Of a DNA stretch of 64,000 nucleotides, positions 1-62,900 are shown in pieces (position 1 is the stretch's first letter; every line of letters starts with the position of its first letter). The DNA comes from Polydactylus sextarius. Lineage: Eukaryota; Chordata; Actinopteri; Polynemidae. The stretch is from positions 14,015,275-14,079,274 of the forward strand of contig CM028921.1 in NCBI GenBank assembly GCA_016801845.1, written 5' to 3'. Under the pieces are notes generated by a model. The model ran no database searches, was not told the DNA's origin, and worked only from the letters and a program-made list of their open reading frames with translations. Made by a program: the position numbers and the translations under genes.

Positions 1-761
1 TGTCAGTCACAGCTTGTGCATTAATGACATTCATGGCAAAAAACTTATGCTGCTGGGAAATACCAGAGGTAATATTCTAAGTTGAAGCTGTACTTCATGA
101 TATGATTACAGATAACATTTGTCACTCTCCGTATGGTGATACTTACCATAACAGGTTACTAGAGGCTGCAGCAGGTTGAGGAAGTCCCCTGTATGACAGG
201 CCACCCTGCCCATCTGCCTAAATGTCTACTTGTTGCAGAATACCTGCAACATTTACAGAGCTGACCACAGCCTTTGAGATTAATCTTGAATCCTAACATC
301 TGTGGTCCTGGGGGCAAAGTGGGTTACATCCGATTTTACAGCTTGTATTGTCTCTGATTCGTAAACATCGGCATGTGCATGCTAAAACATAGACATAGAT
401 GACGGGAAGAAATCTAAATGGACTGTTTAAGCACAGTCCGTTAAATTCACCAGTTATAACAGTGGTGAATTTACTAAACAATTTTGTTTTATTATCAAAC
501 TCATAGTGTTGCTGTAGATGCAGTACTGATGCTCATTTATTATCATTATTCATGTCATCATCAGTGGTGTGCACTCCTTCAGCTGTAGAGGAAGGAGGAG
601 GAGTGGTTCTGGAGACCTTCATAAACTTACCTACAATATGCTATTGTAGGTAATTGAACAAGGGTAGGTATTGAACAATCCTGTTGAGCAGCTGCTGTCA
701 GACTGAGTTCTCCAGGGTTGTACGTCACAGTTTTTATCAGCAGAGGGCAGTGTATACTCAT

Positions 762-823
<62 letters not shown>

Positions 824-2429
824 GGGTAGTGGAGATAATGATGATGATTTTGATGATGATGATGGTGATATTGATGAGGATAATGATGGTGGTGAAATTG
901 ATGAAGATGATGGTGGTGATGATGGTGATGGGGATATTGATGAAGATGGTGGTGGGGGTGATATTGATGAAGATGGTGGTGGCGGCGGTGGTGATAATGA
1001 TGATGGTTTTGATGAAGATGATGATGATGGTTTTGATGAAGATGATGGTGATATTGGTGAAGATGGTGGTGGTGATAATGATGGTGATGGTGGTGGTGAT
1101 ATTGATGAAGATGGTGGTGGTGATGATGATGATGGTGATGAAGATGGTGGTGGTGATGAGTTGGCAGTGCAGTATCTGGCAGCAGCGCAGGGATTAGCTC
1201 TATTGATCACTCTGTGGTTATTCCTGTAGCTGATCAATAATTCATGGAGCATCTCTCAGAGTCTCAGAGTGAGAGTTAGATCTGACCTCAGACCAGCGAT
1301 TGTCACATCAGAAAGTGAGCCACTCAGATCAGACGAAGGTTAATGACTTCACTTCCTGTTTAAAGTCGAGTTGAGGACAACAGACTGTGGCTTTAAGTTT
1401 CTGACTCAGGTCAAACAACCATAGATCAATAGAGAGGAACTAAACATCATGTGATATGTTATCTTCCTCCACTACCAACATCAGTGACCTGAGCCCACAG
1501 AGTAGTTTCCAAATGTTTACAGACTGAATATTCTTCATTAAATATTCTCTTACAGTCTGCTAGTGTCCTCTGCTCACTGGGTTTTTCTTAGTACCTGTTT
1601 CCTTTAAAGGTGATGAATGCATGCACTACTGCTACATAGCTAGCATTAGTATTAGCAGCTTGAACCAAACTCTTAAACTGACCAAAACTGATTCAGTTGT
1701 TAAACTAACTATTAGCTGTTGTGAGCCATAATGTTTTACTATTCTAACTAAACTGACTAAACTGATCGTTTTTAAATCAATATCTAACTGTTAGCACCAT
1801 ACTAAGTGAATATTAACAGATAAATTGAACTGTTAATTAAGTCCAAACTCCTTTAAAGGTGCTATATTTTTATTATTGTTACACAGCTAACATTACCATT
1901 AGCATGAAAACATATCATCATAATGGTGCCACTGTAACTTGACTGGCAGAGAAAATGCAAAGATAAGAAACAATGACGATGACAATGATGATGAGAAGGA
2001 AGATGCTGAGATGGTTGTGAATTGTGATTCCTGAGCAGATTTACCTGTATTTGTGTTTTTACCAGTTTAGAAAGTTGCTTCTGTGTGTATTGTATGTGAT
2101 GCTGTGCATTATTCTGTGAAATACAAATGTCATCAGTGTCGCACACATCCAGCACCCCTGAGCCAGGCACTGGGCTGTGACCTTGCCCTTGTCTTCAGAG
2201 TCATACAGGACAAATCTGTGTTAATGAAGTGTAATTAATATGACCACTGAGTGTGTGATTTATGGTGTGTGTCAAGGCATCATGTCACTGTCCCACCCCT
2301 CCACCCCCTTCTCTCCTGTGGCTCTGATTGGTTGGGGAAGAGTCTGTCTCCAGAAATCACTGTAAGCCTCTTAGATAAAACAGAGCCCTCATCCAATCCC
2401 CTGTTCCAACCCTCCCCTCCTCTCTCCCT

Positions 2430-2433
<4 letters not shown>
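1..2433. other. Intergenic 5' flank of cacna2d4
   Basis: No gene is recognisable. It holds a (CT)n tract at about 763-821, a degenerate GATGGT/GATGAT repeat at about 836-1160, and a CTCF-like CAGCAGAGGGCAG at 738-750. Long ORFs across 684-1252 are artefacts of these simple repeats. Confidence 0.7.
763..1160. repeat. (CT)n followed by degenerate (GATGRT)n simple repeat
   Basis: About 58 bp of uninterrupted CT dinucleotides, then about 320 bp of GAT/GGT trinucleotides that read as Asp/Glu/Gly in one frame and Ser/Pro on the other strand. This is a microsatellite, not a protein gene. Confidence 0.9.

Positions 2434-2468
<35 letters not shown>
2434..2468. repeat. (CT)n microsatellite in the cacna2d4 5' region
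   Basis: CT dinucleotides just upstream of the palindromic TAATCC pair; pyrimidine tracts are common near core promoters, but a role here is unproven. Confidence 0.85.
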
Positions 2469-2470
<2 letters not shown>

Positions 2471-2489
2471 GGAGAGGAAGAGGAGTTTT

Positions 2490-2505
2490 TAATCCAAGTG
2501 GATTA
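2490..2505. promoter_or_regulatory. Palindromic pair of OTX/CRX-type homeodomain sites upstream of cacna2d4
   Basis: TAATCCAAGTGGATTA is a perfect inverted pair of TAATCC cores with a 4-bp spacer, about 540 bp before the start codon and just after a (CT)n tract. A third core, GGATTA, is at 2643-2648. TAATCC is the site for OTX/CRX/PITX (K50) homeodomains; CRX drives photoreceptor genes, and cacna2d4 is one. Function is inferred from motif and position. Confidence 0.4.
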
Positions 2506-3037
2506 TGTCTCAAATTGGGTGACAGAGGAGGCGAGAGGCTGCAAAATCTGCTGCCGGCTCGGTCTTCCTAAAAACGTGCATGGTGGAGATATTAAACCTT
2601 TTTTTACTGCAAGGTTTCATCAGGTACAACCTGGAAGAACATGGATTAACCCTGGAGGAAACTGGAGCAGATGCAAATGAAACTTTTTGCTTCTTTCTTT
2701 AACCACAGGAGCTTATTTTTCCTGCCTGTCACTTGGTCTTGGATTGCTCTTACGTGATTGAATTTGTTCTGGAAGTTTCTCTTGATGATGATGATGACCA
2801 TATTGATGATGAGGAGGAAGAGATACCGGCAGCAGACATGACAGAGGTCACAGAGGGTCAGAAACCTGCCACTGTCATCATCATCACTGTCTTGTCTCTT
2901 TAGCCAACATGAGGAAGCCATGTCCTGCAGACTCTCCATGATTGTAGCTGATCCCAGTTTCTCAAAACCACCTTTGAAACTTTCCAATCTGCGAGGAGTT
3001 TGACATCCAGGGTTGGGGAGGTGGGGTTGGCAGCACG

Positions 3038-54068
<51,031 letters not shown>

Positions 54069-56570
54069 ACCAGGACCCACCGACCAATCAGGACACTCAG
54101 AGGGAGCTGAAGAATGAGAGCAGGAAGTCAGGTTCTCAGATTCTCTCTGCCGCCGTTCAGACAAGCGACTGACTTTGCCTCGGCGGAGGAGACAAAGGGC
54201 TATTTGACTTTTAAAAACTGTTTCAGACTCATTTCTTCTTCTGGAGTAAAAAAAGTAAAAAAGTGACCAGAGATTACAGCTCTGAGCTGCAGGAGGAGGT
54301 GCTGGACACACCCTTGAGGGGAATCAGTGCCCCCTGGTGGACAGGTGCAAACAGCGCAGCTTGTGTTTGGAGCAGCGTTGCCATTTCAAACAAAGAATGT
54401 AGCAACTTTGTAGCTTTTTGATACAGAGACATTGTCTATAAGGGTTTGAGTTTTACACTCAAACAATTTATTAGAAGGAAAAAAAAACAGCTTTAAATAT
54501 TTTCAGCAGTTTGAGATTTGGACAAACAACGGGAAAGACAGAAAGAAAGAAACGTAATCAGCTTTGATGAATTGAAGATAGATGTTCAGTCAGTGTGTCA
54601 GACCCAGGGTTTACATTCAATGAGATTATTCAGAATATACTTCAGGTTCTGGTGATTCAGCTTCATCAACAGAAGATATCAACAGTTTTTCTCTGAGTTT
54701 ACAGTGACCTCTAGTGGCAGGAGGGTGACATAGCAGCTGGAAATCATTACACATTAGGTTTTGTCAGACAAGAGTGGATCTGGTTTAAGGGCAGGTTCCA
54801 GGTCTCATGTTTTCTGGATAATTTCCAGATGAAACTTTTCCTCATAAAAAAATAAATAAAAAATAAATGAATGAATATTAACAGTGACGTGTCTGGCAGC
54901 TCAAAGCCAAGAAGAATCCAAATATATCATCTTGTTTGTTGTCTGAAGTGAAATTTTACAGACGACGTCGTGGTTAATACCAATACTGAAAAAGAAAAAA
55001 AAAAAAAAAACTTTTACATTTTTTTAAAGATTTTTAGCGAGATAATCAGAAATGTCTCTGAAGTGTTGCTGTTTGTTTTTTCAGACTTGAACAAATAAAA
55101 TAAAACAGGAAGTTTTTATATATATAAACCTTTATAGATAAATATGAATGTAAACGACTGAACACGATGAAGTCACATTTATCCACAGACGTCGTTTATT
55201 AATGATGTTTGATGGTGTTTGTGAACGAACCCAGTCAGGTGGAGGAGGCACTGTTGTAACCGTAGCAACTGGAGGAGGAAATGTCAGACAGCTGAGACTC
55301 TTGTGATTTTTTTTTTTTTTTTTTTTGTTTGAGAAGTGAAACATGAATAAATGAGTGTTTTTCAGTGCTTCTTGTTTCCAAATCTTATGTTTTTCATTTG
55401 GTTTATTTTTCATTTTCAGGAATAAGTCACAGAGAATCAGGAAACAGACTAATTCACATCAGTCATGTTTGTACCATGTTTGTGACAACACATACAATAT
55501 TGTGGCGATAAATTTTACTACTTACTTTACTTCAGGCAGCTGTGAAATCATGCAGTAAGGTCTGGATGCTTCCACAAATATGAAGCAGGTTTTTTTTTTT
55601 TCAAATCAATTTACAAAACTAAACAGAACTAATAGAAGAAAAAATCAAAATCAATGTCAGTTTTGTAATCAGGTGTATGATTGATCACCTACACCAAACA
55701 TGTTCTGATGATCATCACTGCTTTTCTCTCTACAAAGCTCCCTCTACAGTCTCAGAGTAAGGCTGAGTTCAAGATGCACGAAATGTAGTAAAATGTTTAA
55801 TTCAACAGAAACAGTGGTTCTGAACATCCTGTTTAAACAGACGGGGTTTATATACATGTTGGTGGTTTGTCCTTGGACAAGTCGACTTAAACCCGGAGAA
55901 AACTGCCTCAAAAGACTGTTGCAAATTGTTGAAGAACATTGTGCCACTGAACTCACCCTTCATGAATCCGACATCACTGTGTCGTAGTCTCTGATTTTAC
56001 CAGTGTTGGTTTTTCACCAAGAGAAGGTGAAGGCAGCAGAGACCCTTCATTCACCCTGTAAGGAGTCATTGAACGTCACAGAGACTATGAAGCTGATGCA
56101 TTAACTTAACATTATTGCATAGTGCACCTTAATGGCTTTAAAGTGGCTGAGGAACGGTTAAACTCCAGTGTGAGGTGGTGATGGACACTTGTCAAACATC
56201 ATGGCAGAGACACTGAACGTAGCAACAAGAGAAGATGAGGCCCTTCTGGCTCCATTGAAACAAGGCCCGGTCACTCTGAGGTGCGTTACATCATAGACTG
56301 TCAGACAGTCTGCACACAACAGTGAAGGATGATGGAGGTCCACTGCAAGTTTGGGGCTGTAGATGTAATGATGTCATCAATGCTGAGAAATACAAGCAGA
56401 GACTCCTCCATCATGTAGTTCCACCATGAAGGTCTGACTGGTTCTGGATTGATTCTGCAGCAGGTCAACGATCCAAAAGAGCCAATGTCATTAAGAACTA
56501 AACCATTTTTTATTTTTTATTTTTACACAGAACTATTAAAAGACATACAATGTAATCGTGTTCTACAGTT

Positions 56571-56800
56571 TTTCAAGTTTATTTGTATAACACCAGACCA
56601 AAAAAAAAAACATTTATCTTACAGCTCGTTACATTATGGAATACAGAAACATTTCCCACGGTGAGCAGCACTTTGTGACATTGGAGGAAAAACTTCCTTT
56701 AAACAGGAAGAAACTTCCAGAACCGGATTGAGAGAGGAGAGTTGGAATGAAAAGGAAAATGCGAAAAGAGAAAAGAAAAAGAAAGAGGAAAGGGAGAGCG
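56571..56800 (+). repeat. Abundant teleost dispersed repeat, copy 2
   Basis: Diverged copy of the repeat at 21418-21660: AAGTTTATTTGTATAACACC, GGAGGAAAAACTTCCTTTAA, ACAGGAAGAAACTTCCAGAA, then a GA-rich end. Confidence 0.65.
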
Positions 56801-58002
56801 GGTGAGCAGCTACAATAACCAATTTACCATTATCACAATAATAATAAGAGTTTTGTGATATGGTTCTGAGATCAGAGGAAATAAATGAATCAAACAATGT
56901 TTAACTTGTAACAAATGATGTTTATTCACCAGGATCAGTTTTGTTTGTGAAAGCTGAACGCTGATGTTTCACACCGACACCATCACCATGTTTAGAAGTG
57001 TTTAAGTAGGGGAGGGTTCTAGTCATCATGTTTTCCTTCGGTCGTCCTCATCAAACGTTTTAAAGCTACTTTAGTCACGTGACCTCAGCTGAACCCTCCC
57101 GTGAGGTGCCACCTGCTGGACAGCTGCAGTAACAACAGTGATGTGACGTTTAAAAATGGAAATTCCGACATATTTTACGACTCTGATCTCCCAGCATGCC
57201 TTTCAACAGGATGCCTGCCGCATTCAGTCTCCTGCAGATGTGAATTACAGACCTTATTAAACACTAAAAACGGCATTTCAGTTCAAATGTTCTTAAAATG
57301 TTTTTTTAAAATGTTTTCATAAAATTGTAAGAATACATTTGTTATGAAATTAACATGGTCTTTAAAAACTTCTAACTTTGCTTTTATTTTGGAGAGATGT
57401 TGAGCTCAGTGGGACACGTTTTATTTTGAAGAGTTTAAGGAGAAAGACTGAAAACAGATCAACACATTTTTGTTGTTTGTGATTTTTTTTTTTTCTTTAA
57501 GTCAGAACATTTTGAGCAGAGAACTGAAATGCTGTATGTTACCCATCAGCCACTGGGCTGCTGATGTAGCAGCTTCGTTTTTTAACAGCGTCAAGTTTTT
57601 CCTGTATAAAACAAACTCTGAACCAGAAAAAGAACAAAATAAAAACTTCATATCAACTCTCAAAATATTTAAACCGGTAAAAATTTGACTCCTCAAGCTT
57701 CGTCAGTCACAGAGCACAGCGCCCCCTTTAGGAAATAAATAAAATAAATCAGTCTGTGCATGATTAATATTCAGTTCAGCAAATTATTTCAGATCGACCG
57801 TTAAGGCGTTTGAACCTCATGTGAACTCTTTGAGAGCAGCTTGAGGAGGAGAGAATTACTTACAAACTTAAATGATTTTTTTTTTTTTCCTCCGCTTGAA
57901 AACAAAACCTGATACTGAGGCAGCGACAGACAGCTGCTGGTCATTTCAGGTGGAAAGTTTCAGCCTGAAAGAACCAAAATAAACTGATGCCATGTGTTAC
58001 TA

Positions 58003-58030
58003 ACACACACACACACACACACACACACAC
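58003..58030. repeat. (CA)n microsatellite beside the afg3l1 3' end
   Basis: About 14 CA dinucleotides, probably in the afg3l1 3' untranslated region (GT on the sense strand). Confidence 0.9.
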
Positions 58031-58125
58031 CACCTCCACCTCCATGGCTCTGAAGCCGAGTGAGCAGCCACTGTTTTCTGCCGATTGTTGCGTTTCCTCT
58101 TAGACGAAACGTTGGCAGCGGCAGT

Positions 58126-58146
58126 GGTGGTGGTGGTGGTGGTGGT
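58126..58146. repeat. (GGT)n microsatellite immediately after the afg3l1 stop
   Basis: Seven GGT units adjoin the stop codon at 58148-58150; on the sense strand this is (ACC)n. Confidence 0.85.
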
Positions 58147-58147
58147 G

Positions 58148-59933
58148 TCACGCGGCGTGCTGCTGGTCCCGGCTGGGGCCCGCCTCCTCCTCGCCGCCAC
58201 CTCGCTCCTGGTTCCAGTCCCGCAGCCCCTCCGGTAGACTAGTGTCCTCCTCGAAGCTCCCCGTCCCCTCCACAAACTCCTCGTACGTGGATTTTTCCTT
58301 GAACGGCCGCGGGCCCAGCAGCTCCAGCATATCAGCCTTGTCTAAGACCTCCTTGTCCAGGAGACGCTGCCCCACCTGAGGACGACAGCACCGATGAATT
58401 CTGGGAAAATCTGACAGACAACATGTGACGATTCTATGTCTCTTTTCTTTTTTGTCTCTGTTCTTCTGCCCAGGGAGGGAGTCGCTTAGGCTCTTATGTA
58501 TTAATAGAGAAATTTTTCTGCTTTATTGTTAGTTACAGGTTGATATCAATCAATACAAGGAGTTGGGTTTGTCCAGCAGGGAGCGCTCTGACTACACTCA
58601 GCATAAGAGCTGAGCAGACGATGCAGTGACAGACCATCAGTTGGTGACAAGCTCTACTTTATTACATAAGATGATGATCATCATCACCACCATTGGAGAG
58701 AAGGAGAAAAAGTTCTGGTCAAACATGGAGTAAGACCTGGTTCATAAGATTCAAACATTCCTAAATTATTACAGTTAAAGTCTCTTTACTGATGTTTTTT
58801 TAAACGTAAAAGAAAAACTCAGTGTAATGTCAGTCAGTCTGTTCCGTTTCAGCGCTGAATGTTTCTGTTAATGAGTCTGACAGACGTTTTCGTGAAGCAT
58901 CAAAGACTTTCCGTCTTTTTTGATTCGAGCAAAACTGTGGCTTTTATCCAGTCATTTATTTTCCTTAGATAGTGTGTCTGTTTTTGTATTGTGTGTGTTG
59001 TATTTTGCGACACTGCAGAGACGTTACGGTCAGTGACAGGGTGCGGTGGTGTGTCGGGGTCTCACCATCTCCACCTGCTCCTTCTTGTCAGTGATGAGCT
59101 GCAGCGTTCGCTCGTACGCTTTTTCCACCAGCGCCCTGACCTCCTGGTCGATGAGCTCGGCCGTCGCCTCGCTGTATGGCTTCTCCATGACCATCTCTCC
59201 CTGCCGCGGCAGGTCGAACGACACCTGACCCACCTTGTCGCTCATGCCAAACTGCACCACCTGCAGAGGGAGGACGAGGAGAAGGAGGTGTCACGGCAGG
59301 AAAACCACCGATCTGCTCGGTGAGGACCCAAGGACACTCAGCACGTGTTGTTGTACCTGAGCGTACGCCGACTGTGTGACCTTTTTTAGGTCGTCCTGAG
59401 CTCCGGTGGTGATGCGGCTGAAGAAAACCTCCTCGGCCACGCGGCCTCCCAGCATCATACACATCCTGTCAAACAGCTGCTCGCGGCTGTACAGATACTG
59501 CTCTCTGGGCAGGTACTGAGCATAACCCAGACCCTTCCCCCGCGGGATGATGGACACCTGGACACAGACAGGGGCACTGACTGAGACGGCTGGAGACAAA
59601 CGCCTCACTGCTGTGCTGAATAATAAACTCAGTTGGCAGTTTATTAGGTCCATCTATCTCAGTCACTTCCTTCCCAACAACTTACATTGACATCAATGTA
59701 GACTCAATGACAATCTGTATCACCATGGTTACAACAAGTTACAGCAGTTCCTGTTTCCTCCATAGAAAGACAGATACACTGGCTGACTAAGTGGGGGTCA
59801 GGAGAGGGTGTCTGTACCTTGAGCAGGGGGTCAGCGTGCTCCAGGTACCAGCCCACGATGGCGTGACCAGCCTCATGATACGCCACAGTCTTCTTCTCTG
59901 TTGGCTGCAGGACCTGAGTCTTCTTCTCCAGAC
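58148..59933 (-). CDS. afg3l1: afg3l1 M41 zinc-peptidase domain and C-terminus
   Basis: The zinc-binding HEAGH motif is in exon 59933-59818 (KKTVAYHEAGHAIVGWYLEH). SIIPRGKGLGYAQYLP and RITTGAQDDLKKVTQSAYAQ follow in 59557-59357, and GMSDKVGQVSFDLPRQGE in 59260-59066. The last exon has LLGPRPFKEKSTYEEFVEG and a divergent tail ending QQHAA, stop TGA at 58150-58148. Catalytic residues are present. Confidence 0.93.
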
Positions 59934-62900
59934 CTGAACGCAAACAGACAAACACAGGTTCCATTTAAAGAAAAGGAACCAAACAAGCATGGAAGCCATG
60001 AATATGAGATCAGACGTATTTCAAGTGACACTGACCTCCGATGACCCTGTCGATGGCCTGTTCAAAGTGCTTAGATGTGACTGACGGGCTCATGTGTCTG
60101 GCAGCGATCAGCGCCGCCTCGTTACAGACGTTGGCGATGTCGGCTCCTGATTCACACACACAACATGTAGAAGTAGAAGGTGATGTCCACAACAACAGCT
60201 TTGTGTTTCAGTGTCTGCATGTTTCAGTTCCATCATCACCAAAAAAACATTTCTACAATGACGTTAATGTTAAAACAACCAGGTGAAATGTGATGGAAAC
60301 GTTAAGCCGTGTTGTTACAGACCTGTGAAACCAGGCGTGGCAGCCGCCATCTTCCTGGCAAGCGCTTCTTTGTCCATACTGGGGTCCAGTTTGATTGGAC
60401 GAAGGTGGACTTTAAAGATGGACGCCCTCCCCTTGATGTCTGGAGGACCTGAGGGGAGACGAGGACATGTTTGTACAACAGGAAGTCTTCAGTCCAAATG
60501 ACTGCTCGCTGACAGAAAGCAGTCCTCTTTCTGAACCTCACCGATGTAGATCTGCCTGTCGAAACGTCCCGGTCTCATCAGAGCAGGATCCAGGATGTCT
60601 GGTCTGTTGGTTCCAGCAAGGACCACCACGTTAGTTGCCGTGTTAAAACCTGCAAACACACGAGACTCGGTGATCATGTCCAACCTGAGGAGTGTCAGGC
60701 TACGTCCACACATGGCCGGGTATTTTCAAAAATGCGTATTTTTTAACGGATGGATTTTGGCCTTGCCTCCACATGTAAACAGCATTTTCACTGTCACTGA
60801 AAACAGAGATTTTTGTAAACTCTGGAAACATGTGGACAGTAAAAACAGAGAGGTTCATAACATCAGGTGTGTGACATTTGATGAGACCATTGAGGATGGA
60901 TGCTATTGGATGGATGTGTTACGAACAAAGGAGATGGACAAGTTCTGAGGAGGACACCTATTTTTTGAGCCGCCGGTTCTAGAGGAAACCCGATTGGCTG
61001 GCATGATGGAATATAGGAATATTTTTTGAAAATGTTAAAATCTCATGCGAACCAGGGTGAGGAGTTAAAATGTGCATCTTTAAAAATACCCGCCACGTGT
61101 GTACACCTGCGGTCCTGTGACGTACCGTCCATCTCCACCAGCAGCTGGTTGAGTGTGTTCTCCTGCTCGCTCTGACCACCAAAGTTTCCCCCTCCCCTCT
61201 TCCTGCCCACGGCATCGATCTCGTCGATGAAGAGGATGCAGGGCGCGTTCTTCCTCGCCATGGCGAACATGTCTCTGACCTTTAGAAGAGAGAACTCAGT
61301 CAACTTTCACTTTCAAGTGTGAATCAAACAAGCACCTCCCACAATCCTCTGGTGCGATACGTCTGATCCGTCCTCTACTCACCCTGGCCGGACCGACACC
61401 CACAAACATCTCCAGGAACTCGGAGCCGTTGACGGTGATGAAGGGGACGTTGGCCTCGCCGGCTGTCGCTTTAGCCAGCAGCGTCTTCCCCGTCCCAGGA
61501 GGACCGGAGAGCACGGCACCCTGGGATACCACAGACACGCAACATGACAGTGAAGAATACAAATCAACTTATAGCTTCAGAGCTTCTGTTAATAAAACAT
61601 AGGCTGTGTCTCTGTGCTCTGTGGAGTCTCAATTTGAGAGTTGTGATGCCCTTTAGATGACTACAAAGGTCTGTTTGACATAGACCAGTCTCTATGGTCC
61701 ATGTCTCTGTAGTCTATGTTGGACAGACCTTTGTAGTCATCTGAAGGGCTCAGCTTTTTGATGGGACTCCAGAGTCTCCAAAGATGACAAAAACAAGGAG
61801 TCTATGCGACTCTGTAGTCCTGTGATTGTTCTGTACCTTGGGGATCTTGGCTCCCAGGTCCTGGTACTGCTGTGGGTTCTTCAGGAAGTTGACAAACTCC
61901 AGGATCTCCAGCTTGGCCTCCTCGCAGCCCGCCACGTCCTTGAACTTCACTTCAATGTTGTCCTTCATCATTTTGGCCGTCGACTCACTCATGCTGAAGG
62001 GCCCACCCCTCCCACCGCCAATGCCTCCTCCCATTGGTCCTCGCCGCAGTGAGAAGAGCAGGTAACCAATGACCAGCATCGTTGGCAAAAAGCTCAGCAG
62101 GAAAGAGCTGCAGCGACGAAGAGGAGATGAAAAAAAAAAAAATCAGACAGTTGTTCCTGAAAAAATGTCCTAAATAGGTTAAAAATACTTCTTTGGTTGA
62201 GGCTAATTTGCACTTAAAAACATTTAAACAGCAAACATAATTTTAAGACAGTACTGTTTGAGGAAGAGGAGAGGCATCCGCCTCCACAACATCTGTTAGA
62301 ACAAGAGGAGCAACAACTTTTCTGCTGTAGTGTTGGAAACAGTAACATGTTTTCATACAGGACATAAACTCATCATGAGTTCCAGCAGGAAGAAAATCTG
62401 TCAAACAGCCAACAGTCTAATAATTCAGGTACATGGACGTGTGTGAAACTGACCCGTCGCCCTCGGTGTTGTAGACGATGGTGGTGCGATGCGACGGCTC
62501 CAGGCCGAGCTCGGCGTGCGCCGTCTCCAGGTTCCTCTCAAATGTGTCAACGCTGCCAATGTTGAACCAAACATAGCTCTGCACAGAGGACATCGTGTTA
62601 GCCTCTGAATATTCACTTTCATTTAAATTTGAACAAACATCATCCATTAATTTTATTTGTTGCTCTGTTCTGTTTTTAGTTTAGTTTTCCTTTAAGTTGA
62701 ATTATTGAGACTGAATAGATTTTTTAACTTTAATATTTGGTTCACAGCCTATATCTCACAAATATGCAACATGTCATGTCACATATTCATTTGTGCTTCA
62801 GCGTCAGTCAGTATGTTTCCTCTCACCGCATCAGAATCAGCTCCCGGCACCAGGATAACTCTGACAAACTGTTTGTTGATCACCTCCAAGCGGTCGACCT

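Larger units (their letters stand above)
54069..58147. other. Convergent intergenic space between cacna2d4 and afg3l1
   Basis: No coding gene recognised. AATAAA motifs on the plus strand (several at 54851-54867, and 55094-55099) are candidate cacna2d4 polyadenylation signals. A minus-strand AATAAA near 57382-57387 could serve afg3l1. Also present: a dispersed repeat at 56571-56800, poly(T) at 55309-55325, (CA)n at 58003-58030, (GGT)n at 58126-58146 and CTCF-like motifs at 54325-54340, 54708-54720 and 57105-57119. Confidence 0.6.

Noticed and set aside
684..1252. Long overlapping ORFs rich in Asp/Glu/Gly or Ser/Pro on both strands
   Set aside because: They are translations of (CT)n and GAT/GGT simple repeats; all frames stay open because of low complexity, and there is no homology or splice context.
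59046..59323. Plus-strand ORFs over afg3l1 exons
   Set aside because: Antisense shadows of GC-rich coding exons; the minus strand carries the conserved protease motifs.
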